This document shows positions 19,426-28,009 of a stretch of 64,000 bases of DNA, piece after piece. This DNA comes from Myxococcales bacterium (GTDB taxonomy: Bacteria > Myxococcota_A > Polyangia > Polyangiales > Polyangiaceae): contig JADKKK010000003.1 of NCBI GenBank assembly GCA_016720545.1, forward strand, positions 62,001-126,000, in the 5' to 3' direction. Made by a program: the position numbers and the translations under genes. Each line of letters opens with the position of its first letter. The first letter of the stretch is position 1. The notes below the pieces were generated by a model that was not told the DNA's origin, ran no database searches, and worked only from the letters and a program-made list of their open reading frames with translations.

Positions 19426-22400
19426 CTACCCCAGGAAGCGCCCCTTCAGCTTGAGGAACGGTGACTCGAAGTACTTGAAGCTGAGCTGAGAGGCGCCCCA
19501 GACCAGGCCGATCGCGCCGAGGAGGAACGCGGTGTTCACGCCGAGCTGACCGAGCTCCGACAGGCCCACCTGCAGGCGCTTGAGCGTAGGGATGGCGAGG
19601 ATGAGCACCGGCCAGTGGAAGATGTACATGCCGTAGCTCACCTTGCCGCACGACACGAGCACCCGGGAGGTGAGGAAGGCGCGCACGCGCGGGCCGATCT
19701 GGCCGTCGGCGCAGAGGGACACGGCGCTGGCGAAGAAGAGCGCGAGGAGGAAATACCCGGCGACCACCACGCGGCGATCGTAGCCGTTGAGCCCCTTGGC
19801 GACGACATAGAGCCCGACCACGCCCACCCCCGTGAGCACGAAGAGCGGGAAGCGCAGGCGCCGCCAGAGGTGCGAGATCGTGTGGGACGACTCGCGCTGG
19901 AGCGTGGCGACCAGCGCCCCGAGCAGGAGCCCGTCGGCCCGGGTGAACGTCGCTCGGTAAACGAACTTGACGACCGTGAGAGGCTCCCAGAAGTGGGCCT
20001 TCAGCGTGAAGCCCGCGCGCAGGACCAGGCACGCGGCGATGAGCGCGAGGGTGAGCGGCACGAGGCGCCTTCGAGGCGTGACGAGCGCCACCACCGGCCA
20101 GACGAAGTAGAACTGCTCCTCGATCGCGAGCGACCAGAAGTGCGCCGTCCAGCGGAGCTCCTCGGGGTCGAACGCGAGCACGTAGTTCTGCATGTAGAGC
20201 CAGTACGCGGGGCCGGGGATCCAGTGGCCGAGCGCGAGCCCGATGACGCTGCCGACGATGATGAAGGCGTAATACAGCGGGAAGATGCGGAGCACGCGGC
20301 GCATCCAGAACATCTTCATGCGCGTGAGCAGCGGCTTGTTGCTGGGCGCCACGAGGCCGCGGGTGATGAGGAACCCCGAGAGCACGAAGAAGAGGTCGAC
20401 GCCTATCCAGCCGGTCCAGAGCACGCGCTTGACGTGCGTCGCGACCGCGCCCACCTCGGGGAACTCCCACGAGAAATGGAACGCGAGCACGAGCAGCACG
20501 GCGATGCCGCGCATGCCGTCGAGGGTTTGGATGTGGTCGTGCCCGCTCGTGGCTTCCGGCCCGGGCGTGGGCGCGGGCGCGGCCTCGTCGAGCGCGGAGA
20601 GATCGTCGGCGTCCCGAGAGAGGCCGAGGAAGAGCCCGAGCCCGACGAGCGCCAGCGCGAAGCACACCCCGAGGTCGACGCCGCGGGCGGGCTCGGGGGC
20701 CTTGAAGCCCACCTTGTCCAGCACCGCCTCGAGCTCGGCCGCCGTGTCCACCTTGGCGCCCACGAGCTCGGGCTTCACGCCGGGCGCGCCGCGTCGCAGG
20801 AGCATCTCGTTCGGGAGCTTCTCGAAGCCGAGCTCGTCGATGTACTTCTCGTCGGCCGGGTTGAGGTCGACCGGCTCGACGATGAGCTGGGTCTTTCGCT
20901 CGCCGAGGCTCCACGTGTAGTCCCACTTGTCGTGGCCCGGCGAGAAGACGCCCTTCGGGGGCAAGTGCGCGATGTGCGCGTCGTTCTTGCCGAGGAGGTC
21001 CTCGGTGGGCCTGCGGGAGAAGTAGGGTGTGGCCCCGGCGGCCGCGACCGCGATGCGGTGGTCGTCGGGCGTGGTGGCGCGGAGCAGGAAGCCGAGCCGC
21101 GTGTACCGGGCCTCATCGATGTATTGTGCAGCGTTCTGCGTGGCCCACCGACCGAGCGCGACGGCGTGCGAGGGGAACCACACGAGCCCCATGGCGACCA
21201 GCGCTGCGGAGGTGACCGTCGCGCGCGAGGCGAAGCGCGAGCGGAGCCAGTCGAGCCCGTCGCGCACGCCTTCGCGCAGGTCCTTCAAGAAGAGGAACGC
21301 GGCGCCGAGGCCGAAATACAGGCCGCCGAACGCGAACGGCGTCTTGCTGAAATAGATGGTGCGGGCGACGCCCTGCTCGGGGCGCAGCTTGCCGTACACG
21401 TTGAGCAGCACGAGCACGAGCCCCATGGTCATGAGGGCGCCCGCGAACTTGCGCGCGGCGAGCTCGCGCGCGGCCTCGCCTTCGCGGATCAGATCGTCGA
21501 TGCACAGCGCCACGAGGAGGATGAGCGCGGGCATTCCGACGCACGTGTAGCGGTTCGCGTAGAGCATCCACTCCCACGCGTCGCCGCCGACGTACGTGGC
21601 GTAGGCGATCTGCGCGGCGAAGAGCGCGCCGAGGAGGACGCGCCGCCGCGTGGGCGGGTCTTGGTAGAAGGTCTTCTCGGGCTTGCCGAGGCGCGCGGCG
21701 ATGACCGCCAGCGGCACCGCGAGGTGCATCGCGAGCATCTCGAGGGCGACGAACACGCCGCGCTTGAGGCGCGCCGACAGCGGAATGCCGATGAGCTTGA
21801 GGTAGGCGGTGTTGGGCAGTCGATCGTGGAAATACGCGATGCGGAACGCGGTCTGCGCCCCCACCGCGCCTCCCGCGCCGGCGGCCATGGTGACCGCGAA
21901 CAGCACCCGCTTCTCGGCCGTGTAGAGCCCGTAGACGCCGATGAGCGCGATCGGGACCACCGAGTCGGAGCGGAGCAGCAGCGCCGCCGCGGTCACGACC
22001 GACATGAGCACCGTCCGGCGCAGGGTGAACTTCACCTCGTTCTCGAGCACGAGGTAGAGCAGCACGTCGACCAGGAGGGTGAGGGCGCCCACCTCCATGC
22101 CGCGCAGCGTCCAGAACACGAGCGGATAGTCGAAGAGCGTCGCCGCGAGCACCGCGAGCGGGAGCCACTTGGCGTCGGAGAGGCGCCGGGCGATCTTCGC
22201 CACGACCCACGCGTTGGCGAACAAGATGCCCACGCCGGTGAGCATGATGAAGAGGGAGATCTTCGCCTCGGAGAGGTGCAGCATGTGCGCCACGCTCATC
22301 CAGAGCACCCAGAGCAGGTTCGTGAAGCCCTCGATGTGCGCCTCGCCCGGGTTCCACACGAGGCCGTGGCCCTCCGCGAGGTTCCTCGCGTAGCGCATGG

Positions 22401-22530
22401 AAATCATCGCGTCCTCGAAGAGGACGAAGGTGCGCGTCCCCCCGAGGACGAAGCTCGTGCGGTAGATGAAGACCGCGTAGAAGGCGAGGGCTGCGAGCGC
22501 GACGCCGAGGCGACTCTTACGATTGTCCAA
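19426..22530 (-). CDS. Membrane glycosyltransferase-like (GT-C) protein fused to an OafA-type O-acyltransferase
   Basis: A 1034-residue polytopic membrane protein with two modules. Residues 1 to about 480 carry roughly nine TM helices and the signature FEDAMISMRYARNLAEGHG with EGFTNLLWVLW, seen in GT-C lipid-linked arabinosyl/mannosyltransferase-like proteins; the acidic residues in the first loop would be catalytic. A soluble segment (480-600) follows. From about residue 662 a complete acyltransferase-3 domain begins (LDGMRGIAVLLVLAFHFSW, GWIGVDLFFVLSGFLITRG) with about ten TM helices. Acyltransferase-3 enzymes move acyl groups onto exported sugars. The protein could transfer a sugar and decorate it with acyl groups in one polypeptide. 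Confidence 0.87.
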   Translation of the reverse strand: MDNRKSRLGVALAALAFYAVFIYRTSFVLGGTRTFVLFEDAMISMRYARNLAEGHGLVWNPGEAHIEGFTNLLWVLWMSVAHMLHLSEAKISLFIMLTGVGILFANAWVVAKIARRLSDAKWLPLAVLAATLFDYPLVFWTLRGMEVGALTLLVDVLLYLVLENEVKFTLRRTVLMSVVTAAALLLRSDSVVPIALIGVYGLYTAEKRVLFAVTMAAGAGGAVGAQTAFRIAYFHDRLPNTAYLKLIGIPLSARLKRGVFVALEMLAMHLAVPLAVIAARLGKPEKTFYQDPPTRRRVLLGALFAAQIAYATYVGGDAWEWMLYANRYTCVGMPALILLVALCIDDLIREGEAARELAARKFAGALMTMGLVLVLLNVYGKLRPEQGVARTIYFSKTPFAFGGLYFGLGAAFLFLKDLREGVRDGLDWLRSRFASRATVTSAALVAMGLVWFPSHAVALGRWATQNAAQYIDEARYTRLGFLLRATTPDDHRIAVAAAGATPYFSRRPTEDLLGKNDAHIAHLPPKGVFSPGHDKWDYTWSLGERKTQLIVEPVDLNPADEKYIDELGFEKLPNEMLLRRGAPGVKPELVGAKVDTAAELEAVLDKVGFKAPEPARGVDLGVCFALALVGLGLFLGLSRDADDLSALDEAAPAPTPGPEATSGHDHIQTLDGMRGIAVLLVLAFHFSWEFPEVGAVATHVKRVLWTGWIGVDLFFVLSGFLITRGLVAPSNKPLLTRMKMFWMRRVLRIFPLYYAFIIVGSVIGLALGHWIPGPAYWLYMQNYVLAFDPEELRWTAHFWSLAIEEQFYFVWPVVALVTPRRRLVPLTLALIAACLVLRAGFTLKAHFWEPLTVVKFVYRATFTRADGLLLGALVATLQRESSHTISHLWRRLRFPLFVLTGVGVVGLYVVAKGLNGYDRRVVVAGYFLLALFFASAVSLCADGQIGPRVRAFLTSRVLVSCGKVSYGMYIFHWPVLILAIPTLKRLQVGLSELGQLGVNTAFLLGAIGLVWGASQLSFKYFESPFLKLKGRFLG

Positions 22531-22609
22531 GGTGAGCCGATGCTAAACGATCTGCAGCACTCGCCGCGCGACGAAGCGCCGCCCGGGCGCTAGAGCCGCG
22601 TAGCCGATC

Positions 22610-22626
22610 GTTAAGTCGGACTTAAC
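22610..22626. promoter_or_regulatory. Perfect 7-bp palindrome, possible operator
   Basis: GTTAAGT-CGG-ACTTAAC lies between the GT4 gene and the start of the large glycosyltransferase/acyltransferase gene (22530). It is AT-rich against a very GC-rich background. It could be a protein-binding site for the downstream gene or a small hairpin; no regulator can be assigned. Confidence 0.35.
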
Positions 22627-22638
22627 TGAATCCGGGCG

Positions 22639-23883
22639 TCAGGGGGCCGGCGCGAGGCCGAGCACCGCTCGCATGACCGCCTGGGCGCGCGCGAGGCCGT
22701 GCTCACGCTCGAGGAAGTCGTAAGCGCCCTCGCGCAGGCGGGCTTGGAGCTCCGGGCTCCGGAGGACGTCGGCCACGTGCGCGGCGTACGCGCGTGGGTC
22801 GTCGGCCACGAGCAGCTCGCGACCGCTGGTGAGCGGCAGACCCAGCGCCCCGGCGGAGGTGGTGACGAGCGGCAGGCCGGCGCGGAAGCCCTCGAGGAGC
22901 TTGATGCGCACGCCCGAGCCGCCGAGGATCGGCGCGATGAACGCGCTCGCGGTGGCGTAGTGCGGCGCGAGCTCCTTCGCGAAGCCGTGCACCGTGATGC
23001 CGGGCAGACGCCAGCGCTCGGGCACGATCTCGGTGCCCGACGGGTCGCGCGGGAGGCCAGAGCCGACGACGTCGAGGGTGACGTCGGGCACGTCGCGCCG
23101 GAGGACCGGCCACACCTCGCTCAGGAACCAGTCGAGCCCAGCCACGTTGGGGTGCCAGGAGAGGTTGCCCACGTAGACGAGGCGCCGCGCCGCGCGCGGG
23201 CTCCACGGGGTGCGCTCGAAGGTGACGACCTGCGGGACCAGATGGGCCGTCACGCCCGCGAGCTCGAGGAACGCCGCGGCGTCGCTCGCCGAGATGGCCA
23301 CGACCGCGTCGGCCCGGCGGAGGGCGGCGCGCTCGAAGCCCCGAGCGCGGCGGGTCTCGAGCGCCGCGGCGAGGCGCACGACGCCGGTCTTTCGCGCGGC
23401 GAACTGGGCGAAAAAGTCGCTCTCGACGTTGTGCTGACCGAGCACGAGGCGGGCGCGCGGGGCGAGCCGGGCGAGGAGGCTCGCGTACACCATCATGCCG
23501 AGGTGATCGATGGTGACGACGTCGGGAGCGCGGGCGCGCACGGCCTTGACGAGGGCTGCGGCGACGCGCGGGCTCGCCCACTTGCCGGCCAAGTACGGGA
23601 AGCCCGGCACGAGCTCGAGCGCGGCGACCAGCGCGAAGTAGTGAGGGAAACGCTTCAGGTGGATCGGGTGGAACACCGGGCCGTGGAGCGTGACCTTCGG
23701 CAGCGCCGAGAGAGCGCGCGCCCCCTCCTCGCCGCGCGGAGACGACTCCTCCTCGACGCACACGAGATCGATCGAGCGCACCTCCTCGAGCGACTGCAGC
23801 AGCCGCAGATCGGCGGCGGTGCGGACCTGCCCGCCGCTCACGGGCGGGAACGGGAGCTCGGTCGTGAGGTAGAGAACGTGCAT
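22639..23883 (-). CDS. GT4-family glycosyltransferase
   Basis: A 414-residue GT-B glycosyltransferase. The start ATG 23883 gives MHVLYLTTELPFPPVSGGQV, the usual N-terminal strand and Gly-rich loop. Domain two has LVYVGNLSWHPNVAGLDWFL, VVGSGLP, ITVHGFAKELAPHYATASAF and the donor-site region GSGVRIKLLEGFRAGLPLVTT (E in LLEGF). This layout matches WcaL/ExpE7-like transferases that use nucleotide sugars at the cytoplasmic face. It lies 38 bp after a Ser/Thr kinase gene in the same direction. Confidence 0.9.
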   Translation of the reverse strand: MHVLYLTTELPFPPVSGGQVRTAADLRLLQSLEEVRSIDLVCVEEESSPRGEEGARALSALPKVTLHGPVFHPIHLKRFPHYFALVAALELVPGFPYLAGKWASPRVAAALVKAVRARAPDVVTIDHLGMMVYASLLARLAPRARLVLGQHNVESDFFAQFAARKTGVVRLAAALETRRARGFERAALRRADAVVAISASDAAAFLELAGVTAHLVPQVVTFERTPWSPRAARRLVYVGNLSWHPNVAGLDWFLSEVWPVLRRDVPDVTLDVVGSGLPRDPSGTEIVPERWRLPGITVHGFAKELAPHYATASAFIAPILGGSGVRIKLLEGFRAGLPLVTTSAGALGLPLTSGRELLVADDPRAYAAHVADVLRSPELQARLREGAYDFLEREHGLARAQAVMRAVLGLAPAP

Positions 23884-23921
23884 GGTGCAGCTAGCCCGGA
23901 TGCTCCCGCGCGGGCGGTCGG

Positions 23922-24794
23922 TCAGCGTGGGCTCGCCGGCGGGAGCGGGATGGCCTCCAGCGCCACGAGCATCTCCTGGGCGCTGGCGAAGCGCTCGGCG
24001 GGCCTGCGTCGCATGGCGCGCTGCACGAGCCCCGCGAAGGCGAGCGCGGTCGGATCGGAGCGCCCGGTGACGACCGCCGGTGCCTCCTCGGAGAGCTTCA
24101 CGCGGAACGTGCTGATGTCGAACGCCGGGGCGCCGACCACCGCGTTGTAGAGGATGGCGCCCACGGAGTAGACGTCGGCGGACTCGTTGGCGCGGCGCGC
24201 GTCGACGATTTGTTCCGGCGCCATGAAGGGGATCGTGCCGATCGCCGAGCCCATGGCGGTGAGGTTGCCCTGGGGCCGACCGTTCTCGTCGGTGCCACCT
24301 TTGAAGCGGCTCAGGTTGAAGTCGAGCACCACCGCGATCCAGCCGCCTTCGATGGGACGGAGCATGACGTTGGCGGGCTTCAGGTCGCGGTGGATGATGC
24401 CGCGGCTGTGCATCTCCACCACGCCCCGGAGGAGATCGGCGCCCAGGTGGATGGTGTCTTCGACGCCGAGCTTGGTGCGCTTGAACACGCTCGCGAGCAG
24501 CTCGCCCTGGATGTACTCCATGACGAGCGCGAAGCCGAACGGGGGGCCAACCACGAACTCGTACATCTTCGCGATGTACGGGCTCGAGAGCTGCTCCAGC
24601 GCGCGCGCCTCGCGCCGGAAGCGCTCCACGCTCTCGTGGGACACCGCCTGCGGGTGCAGCACCTTGATGGCGACCTTCGAGGCGTTGTCCTCGCGGCGCG
24701 CCAGCCACACCACGCCGTACGCGCCGACACCGAGCGGGCGTTCGAATACGTACGGACCGAGCTTGTTTCCCGCGACGATGTGCAAGCCGTCCAT
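23922..24794 (-). CDS. Soluble Ser/Thr protein kinase with DFN in place of DFG
   Basis: A 290-residue Hanks-type kinase with no membrane segment or extra domain. Visible motifs: Gly loop GVGAYGVVWLA, VAIKVLHP (catalytic Lys), REARAL (helix C Glu), HRDLKPANVML (catalytic loop), VLDFNLSRF (DFG changed to DFN) and GTIPFMAPEQ. The Mg-binding Asp of DFG is kept and only the Gly is changed, so activity is likely. It starts at ATG 24794 and sits between wzx and a glycosyltransferase gene, which suggests phosphorylation of polysaccharide-assembly proteins; that target is inference. Confidence 0.9.
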   Translation of the reverse strand: MDGLHIVAGNKLGPYVFERPLGVGAYGVVWLARREDNASKVAIKVLHPQAVSHESVERFRREARALEQLSSPYIAKMYEFVVGPPFGFALVMEYIQGELLASVFKRTKLGVEDTIHLGADLLRGVVEMHSRGIIHRDLKPANVMLRPIEGGWIAVVLDFNLSRFKGGTDENGRPQGNLTAMGSAIGTIPFMAPEQIVDARRANESADVYSVGAILYNAVVGAPAFDISTFRVKLSEEAPAVVTGRSDPTALAFAGLVQRAMRRRPAERFASAQEMLVALEAIPLPPASPR

Positions 24795-24818
24795 ATGTAA
24801 CGCGAGCGCGCCGGAGAC

Positions 24819-24854
24819 GCGGCGAAAATGCGCCCGAAGCGCAATTTTCGCCGC
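24819..24854. terminator. Strong hairpin between wzx and kinase genes
   Basis: The inverted repeat GCGGCGAAAAT / ATTTTCGCCGC (11 bp perfect) with an inner GCGC/GCGC stem gives about 15 paired bases around a 5-base loop. It lies after the wzx stop (24890) and before the kinase start (24794). There is no U-tract, so it may be a partial terminator, an mRNA stability element or an operator. Confidence 0.5.
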
Positions 24855-24889
24855 CGAGGACCCGCGCGGCCGCGGCGCCACGACGAGCG

Positions 24890-26506
24890 CTAGGCCTGAG
24901 CGGTGCCTTCGCTGGCGAGGTTGCGCCGGTTGCGCACCATCTGGACGACGGACTTGACGTCCCCGAGGCGCACGCCGCCCGTCCCGAGCACGACGACCGC
25001 GTAGGTCAGGCCGACGAGCACGAGGCGCGCGTCCCCCAGCGGCTTGGCGAAGTGGTCGACGGTCCACGACGCGGCGTACGCGAGCAGCGACTTGGCGAGC
25101 GCGGCCACGAGCCGCTTGTCGAGCGCGCGACGCCCCAGCGTGATGAGGAACACGACCGACACGTAGAGCTCGAGGAACGTGAAGCAGAACGCGTCGCCTA
25201 CCCCGGCCCCGCCGGGCCCGAGCTTGCGGTGTGCCCAGGGGATCACGAGCCACATGAGGAGCGGCTGGAGCAGCAGCCGCGAGATGGAGATGAGGGTGAC
25301 GCTCCACGAGCGCTTCATGATGATGAGCGCGGTGGCGAACAACACCGCCGCGTACGTGAAGACGAACGAGGGCGCGAGCTGCTGGAGGGCGGGCGCGGCG
25401 GCGAGGAACTTGCTCCCCGTGGTGATGCGGATCCAGAACGTCGCGCCGAGGCTTATCATCATGGTCGCCGGGATCGCCACGACGAGGATGCCCTCGACCG
25501 CGCGGCGGAGGATCGCGAAGAACTCGGCCTCGCTGCGGCGGAGCGCCCGCGTGAGCAGCGGCGTGATGACCCAGGCCTCGAGCGGCGCGAGCAGCATGGC
25601 GAGCGAGGCGAGGTTCTGCGCGGCGCCGTAGAGGCCCACCTCCACCTTCGCGGCCTGCGCGGCCTCGGCGGCCTCTCGCGTCGCGTCGGTCGCGAGCGAC
25701 TTCAGGAGCGCGATGTCGAGCTTGTTGCCCATCGTGTAGGAGATGGTGTTCACGAAGAACGGGATGCACGCGATGAGCACGGTGCGTGTCACCTGCCGAT
25801 CGAAGCGCAGCTGGAGCCCGACCTCGCGCCGGACCGAAGGCCAGAGCACCAGAGCCTTGAGCAGCTCCGACAGGAACATGGGCAGCGCGAGCAGCGGGAA
25901 GCGGTGCGTGATCTGCACCATCGCGACGACGCCCACGCCCCACACGAGCTTCGCGGCCACGTTGGCGACCGCGAGCCGACCGACGCGGGTGCTCGCTTGC
26001 AGGAGCGCCGCGAGGGACTCGTTCGTGACGACCAGCGCCTGGGTGAGACCGAACACCAACACGGTGATGTGCAGCTCGGGATCGCGGTCGGCGTGGGACG
26101 CGTACCCGTAGAGCCCAACGAAGAGCGCGAGCATCACGAGGAGGCGCGCGACGAGCACACCCCCGAAAAAGTCGGAGGCGTGCGCGGGGCGGACCGACAC
26201 CTCGCGCTGGATGTACGTGTTGAGGCCGAGGCCCGCGAAGATGAAGGCGAGCGCCGCGGTGCTCTCTGCCCACGCGTACTGCCCGAAGCCCTCGGGACCG
26301 AGGAAGCGGGGCAGGATGAACCGAACGCCGAGCGCGACGGCCCAGGTCGCCATGAGCGACAAGCCGAGCTTCAGCGCGTTGCGCATCGCGGTCGCGACGT
26401 CGCGGTGGGCGTGCGCCTCGGAGGGGCGATCGCCGTCCGCGGAGGCGTCGGCCGGCGCGGCGGGGTCCTTGGCCGCTGCGGCGGGGTCTTCGGCTTCCGA
26501 GGGCAC
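24890..26506 (-). CDS. wzx: Polysaccharide flippase (Wzx-like, MOP superfamily)
   Basis: A 538-residue membrane protein with about 12-14 TM helices, after an Ala/Asp/Pro-rich cytoplasmic N-terminus of about 40 residues. The first TM region reads RNALKLGLSLMATWAVALGV and is followed by PRFLGPEGFGQYAWAES, the conserved start of Wzx/RfbX flippases. Such proteins move the undecaprenyl-linked repeat unit across the inner membrane. The start is GTG 26506, 26 bp after the stop of the beta-barrel gene, so the two are probably co-transcribed. Confidence 0.92.
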   Translation of the reverse strand: MPSEAEDPAAAAKDPAAPADASADGDRPSEAHAHRDVATAMRNALKLGLSLMATWAVALGVRFILPRFLGPEGFGQYAWAESTAALAFIFAGLGLNTYIQREVSVRPAHASDFFGGVLVARLLVMLALFVGLYGYASHADRDPELHITVLVFGLTQALVVTNESLAALLQASTRVGRLAVANVAAKLVWGVGVVAMVQITHRFPLLALPMFLSELLKALVLWPSVRREVGLQLRFDRQVTRTVLIACIPFFVNTISYTMGNKLDIALLKSLATDATREAAEAAQAAKVEVGLYGAAQNLASLAMLLAPLEAWVITPLLTRALRRSEAEFFAILRRAVEGILVVAIPATMMISLGATFWIRITTGSKFLAAAPALQQLAPSFVFTYAAVLFATALIIMKRSWSVTLISISRLLLQPLLMWLVIPWAHRKLGPGGAGVGDAFCFTFLELYVSVVFLITLGRRALDKRLVAALAKSLLAYAASWTVDHFAKPLGDARLVLVGLTYAVVVLGTGGVRLGDVKSVVQMVRNRRNLASEGTAQA

Positions 26507-26532
26507 GTTTCGCTCCGAGATCTCGCCCGCGC

Positions 26533-27819
26533 TCAGAGGCGGAGCGAGGGATCGGTGTGGACGGTCAGACCGCCGAAGAACATGAGCTGCTGGGTGTCGA
26601 ACCTGCGCTGGGCGTTGCTAAACAGCTGGGTGGTCGTGCGCACGCCCACGTCGGCCGAAAAGATGCGCGTGAACTGGTAGGCCACCGAGCTCTGGGCGGT
26701 CGCGAGCACGTACTTCGAGATGACGTCGGTGTTGCCAGCGATGACCCCCACCGACGCCTGACCGCGCAGGGTGGTCCGGTCGATGCGGTGGTTGATGGCG
26801 ACGATGCTCTCCACCTTCTGCTCGACGTCGCCGGACAGAAGGTTGATCCACGGGCCCACCTTGGCGATGGTCGCGAGTCGCGTCTCGCTCGCGCGGTGGT
26901 CCCAGCCGAACACGGTGTTGGCCTCCACCGTCGGGTACATGCGCGCGCCGAAGGTGGGGTTCTGCGCGGTGCGGGCGCCGGCGGCGATCTCGCTCGTGAT
27001 GAGGGGGCGCCACTGGTGCACGAGGCGCTCTTCAGCCTCGAAGAGCACGGTGGGCGAGCCGACGCGGTCGTCGTTGAAGAGCGCCGGGAGCTGGTAGCCG
27101 CCGCCGAGCGAGGTCTTCCACGTGTCGAGCGGCGTGCTCTTGAGGTCGAGCGTGAGCCGGTAGGCAGGACCGTACGTGAGCGGGATCGTGCGGCGCGACA
27201 GGCTCTCGGCGCCGCCGAACGCGCCAAAGCTCGCCTGGGGCGTGAGGGTGACACGCCGAGTAAGTCGAATGTTTACGAAGCCTTGCGCCTGGAGGAAGAG
27301 CAGGTTGAAGCTCGCCGCGCCGAGCGTGGGGATGATGGGGTAGGGCGAGGCGGGCATGCCCTCGCCGCTCCACGGCTTCTGCACGAGGAGGGCCGTGTTG
27401 GAGATGGGCCCGTACCCGCCGAAGCCGTAGAGGCCCCAGTGCGTGCGCTTCTGGTCGATCTCGAGGCCGAGCGCGAAGTTGTGGAACGCGCCGAACTGAG
27501 GCGGCAGCGGCGTGTTGTTGGCCTGCGAGTCGTCGCGCTCCTGCTGCGTGGGCGCTGAGAAGCGCAGGGTGTCGATGTTCGTGGTGTCGGGGATGATGAA
27601 GCGCGGCGCGTAGATCGCCACGAAGTGCGAGAACCCGTGCCGCCAGAGGAGGTCATACCGGAGCTGGGGGGCGAGCTCGCTCTCGAGGACGGGGCGAGTC
27701 TGCGGCGTGACGGCCGCGCTCGTGGTCTCTGCCGTGAAGCGGCCGCGGCCCTCGACGCGCACCTGAGCGGCCACGAGGCTCGTGGTGTCGAGGGGCGGGA
27801 GGTTCGCGAAGGGCAGCAT
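26533..27819 (-). CDS. Outer-membrane beta-barrel, candidate Wzp-type export porin
   Basis: A 428-residue protein with alternating aromatic/polar strands and short turns typical of an outer-membrane barrel (for example QLRYDLLWRHGFSHFVAIYA, NFALGLEIDQKRTHWGLYGF), ending in a strand that closes at Leu. No enzyme motif is present. It lies between the co-polymerase and wzx genes. Because the OPX protein of this locus is the short pore-less form, this barrel is the likely partner porin, as described for Myxococcus WzpX/WzpS/WzpB. The ATG at 27819 gives no signal peptide and none is visible upstream in any frame, so the N-terminus may be damaged or mis-assembled. Confidence 0.72.
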   Translation of the reverse strand: MLPFANLPPLDTTSLVAAQVRVEGRGRFTAETTSAAVTPQTRPVLESELAPQLRYDLLWRHGFSHFVAIYAPRFIIPDTTNIDTLRFSAPTQQERDDSQANNTPLPPQFGAFHNFALGLEIDQKRTHWGLYGFGGYGPISNTALLVQKPWSGEGMPASPYPIIPTLGAASFNLLFLQAQGFVNIRLTRRVTLTPQASFGAFGGAESLSRRTIPLTYGPAYRLTLDLKSTPLDTWKTSLGGGYQLPALFNDDRVGSPTVLFEAEERLVHQWRPLITSEIAAGARTAQNPTFGARMYPTVEANTVFGWDHRASETRLATIAKVGPWINLLSGDVEQKVESIVAINHRIDRTTLRGQASVGVIAGNTDVISKYVLATAQSSVAYQFTRIFSADVGVRTTTQLFSNAQRRFDTQQLMFFGGLTVHTDPSLRL

Positions 27820-27951
27820 CGTGGGAGTGCAGGCGCTGGCGCGCTGGCGCGCGGGACTGGCGGGCTGTCGGGACGGGACCGCGCGAGAGCTCGAACTGCT
27901 CCAGCGATACCATGAACGGCGGGCGAGTGGGCTCCGTTCAGCGTCGACCGC

Positions 27952-27961
27952 GGGGGGGGGG
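27952..27961. repeat. G10 homopolymer tract
   Basis: A run of ten G residues lies in the 190-bp gap between the co-polymerase and beta-barrel genes, upstream of the latter. Such tracts can slip during replication (phase variation) and are also error-prone in sequencing. Confidence 0.6.
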
Positions 27962-28009
27962 CCGGGGAGGCGGCGCAGGCGCGGGGAAGGGCCCCGCCCC
28001 GCGCCCCGC

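Noticed and set aside
17279..19489. 736-residue open frame on the plus strand opposite the glycosyltransferase and ATP-grasp genes
   Set aside because: Its composition is Arg/Glu/Val/His-rich with no motifs, and it mirrors two well-supported genes on the other strand; a typical GC-rich antisense artefact.
19615..22593. 992-residue open frame on the plus strand
   Set aside because: Antisense shadow of the large membrane glycosyltransferase/acyltransferase; extremely charged and without any domain.
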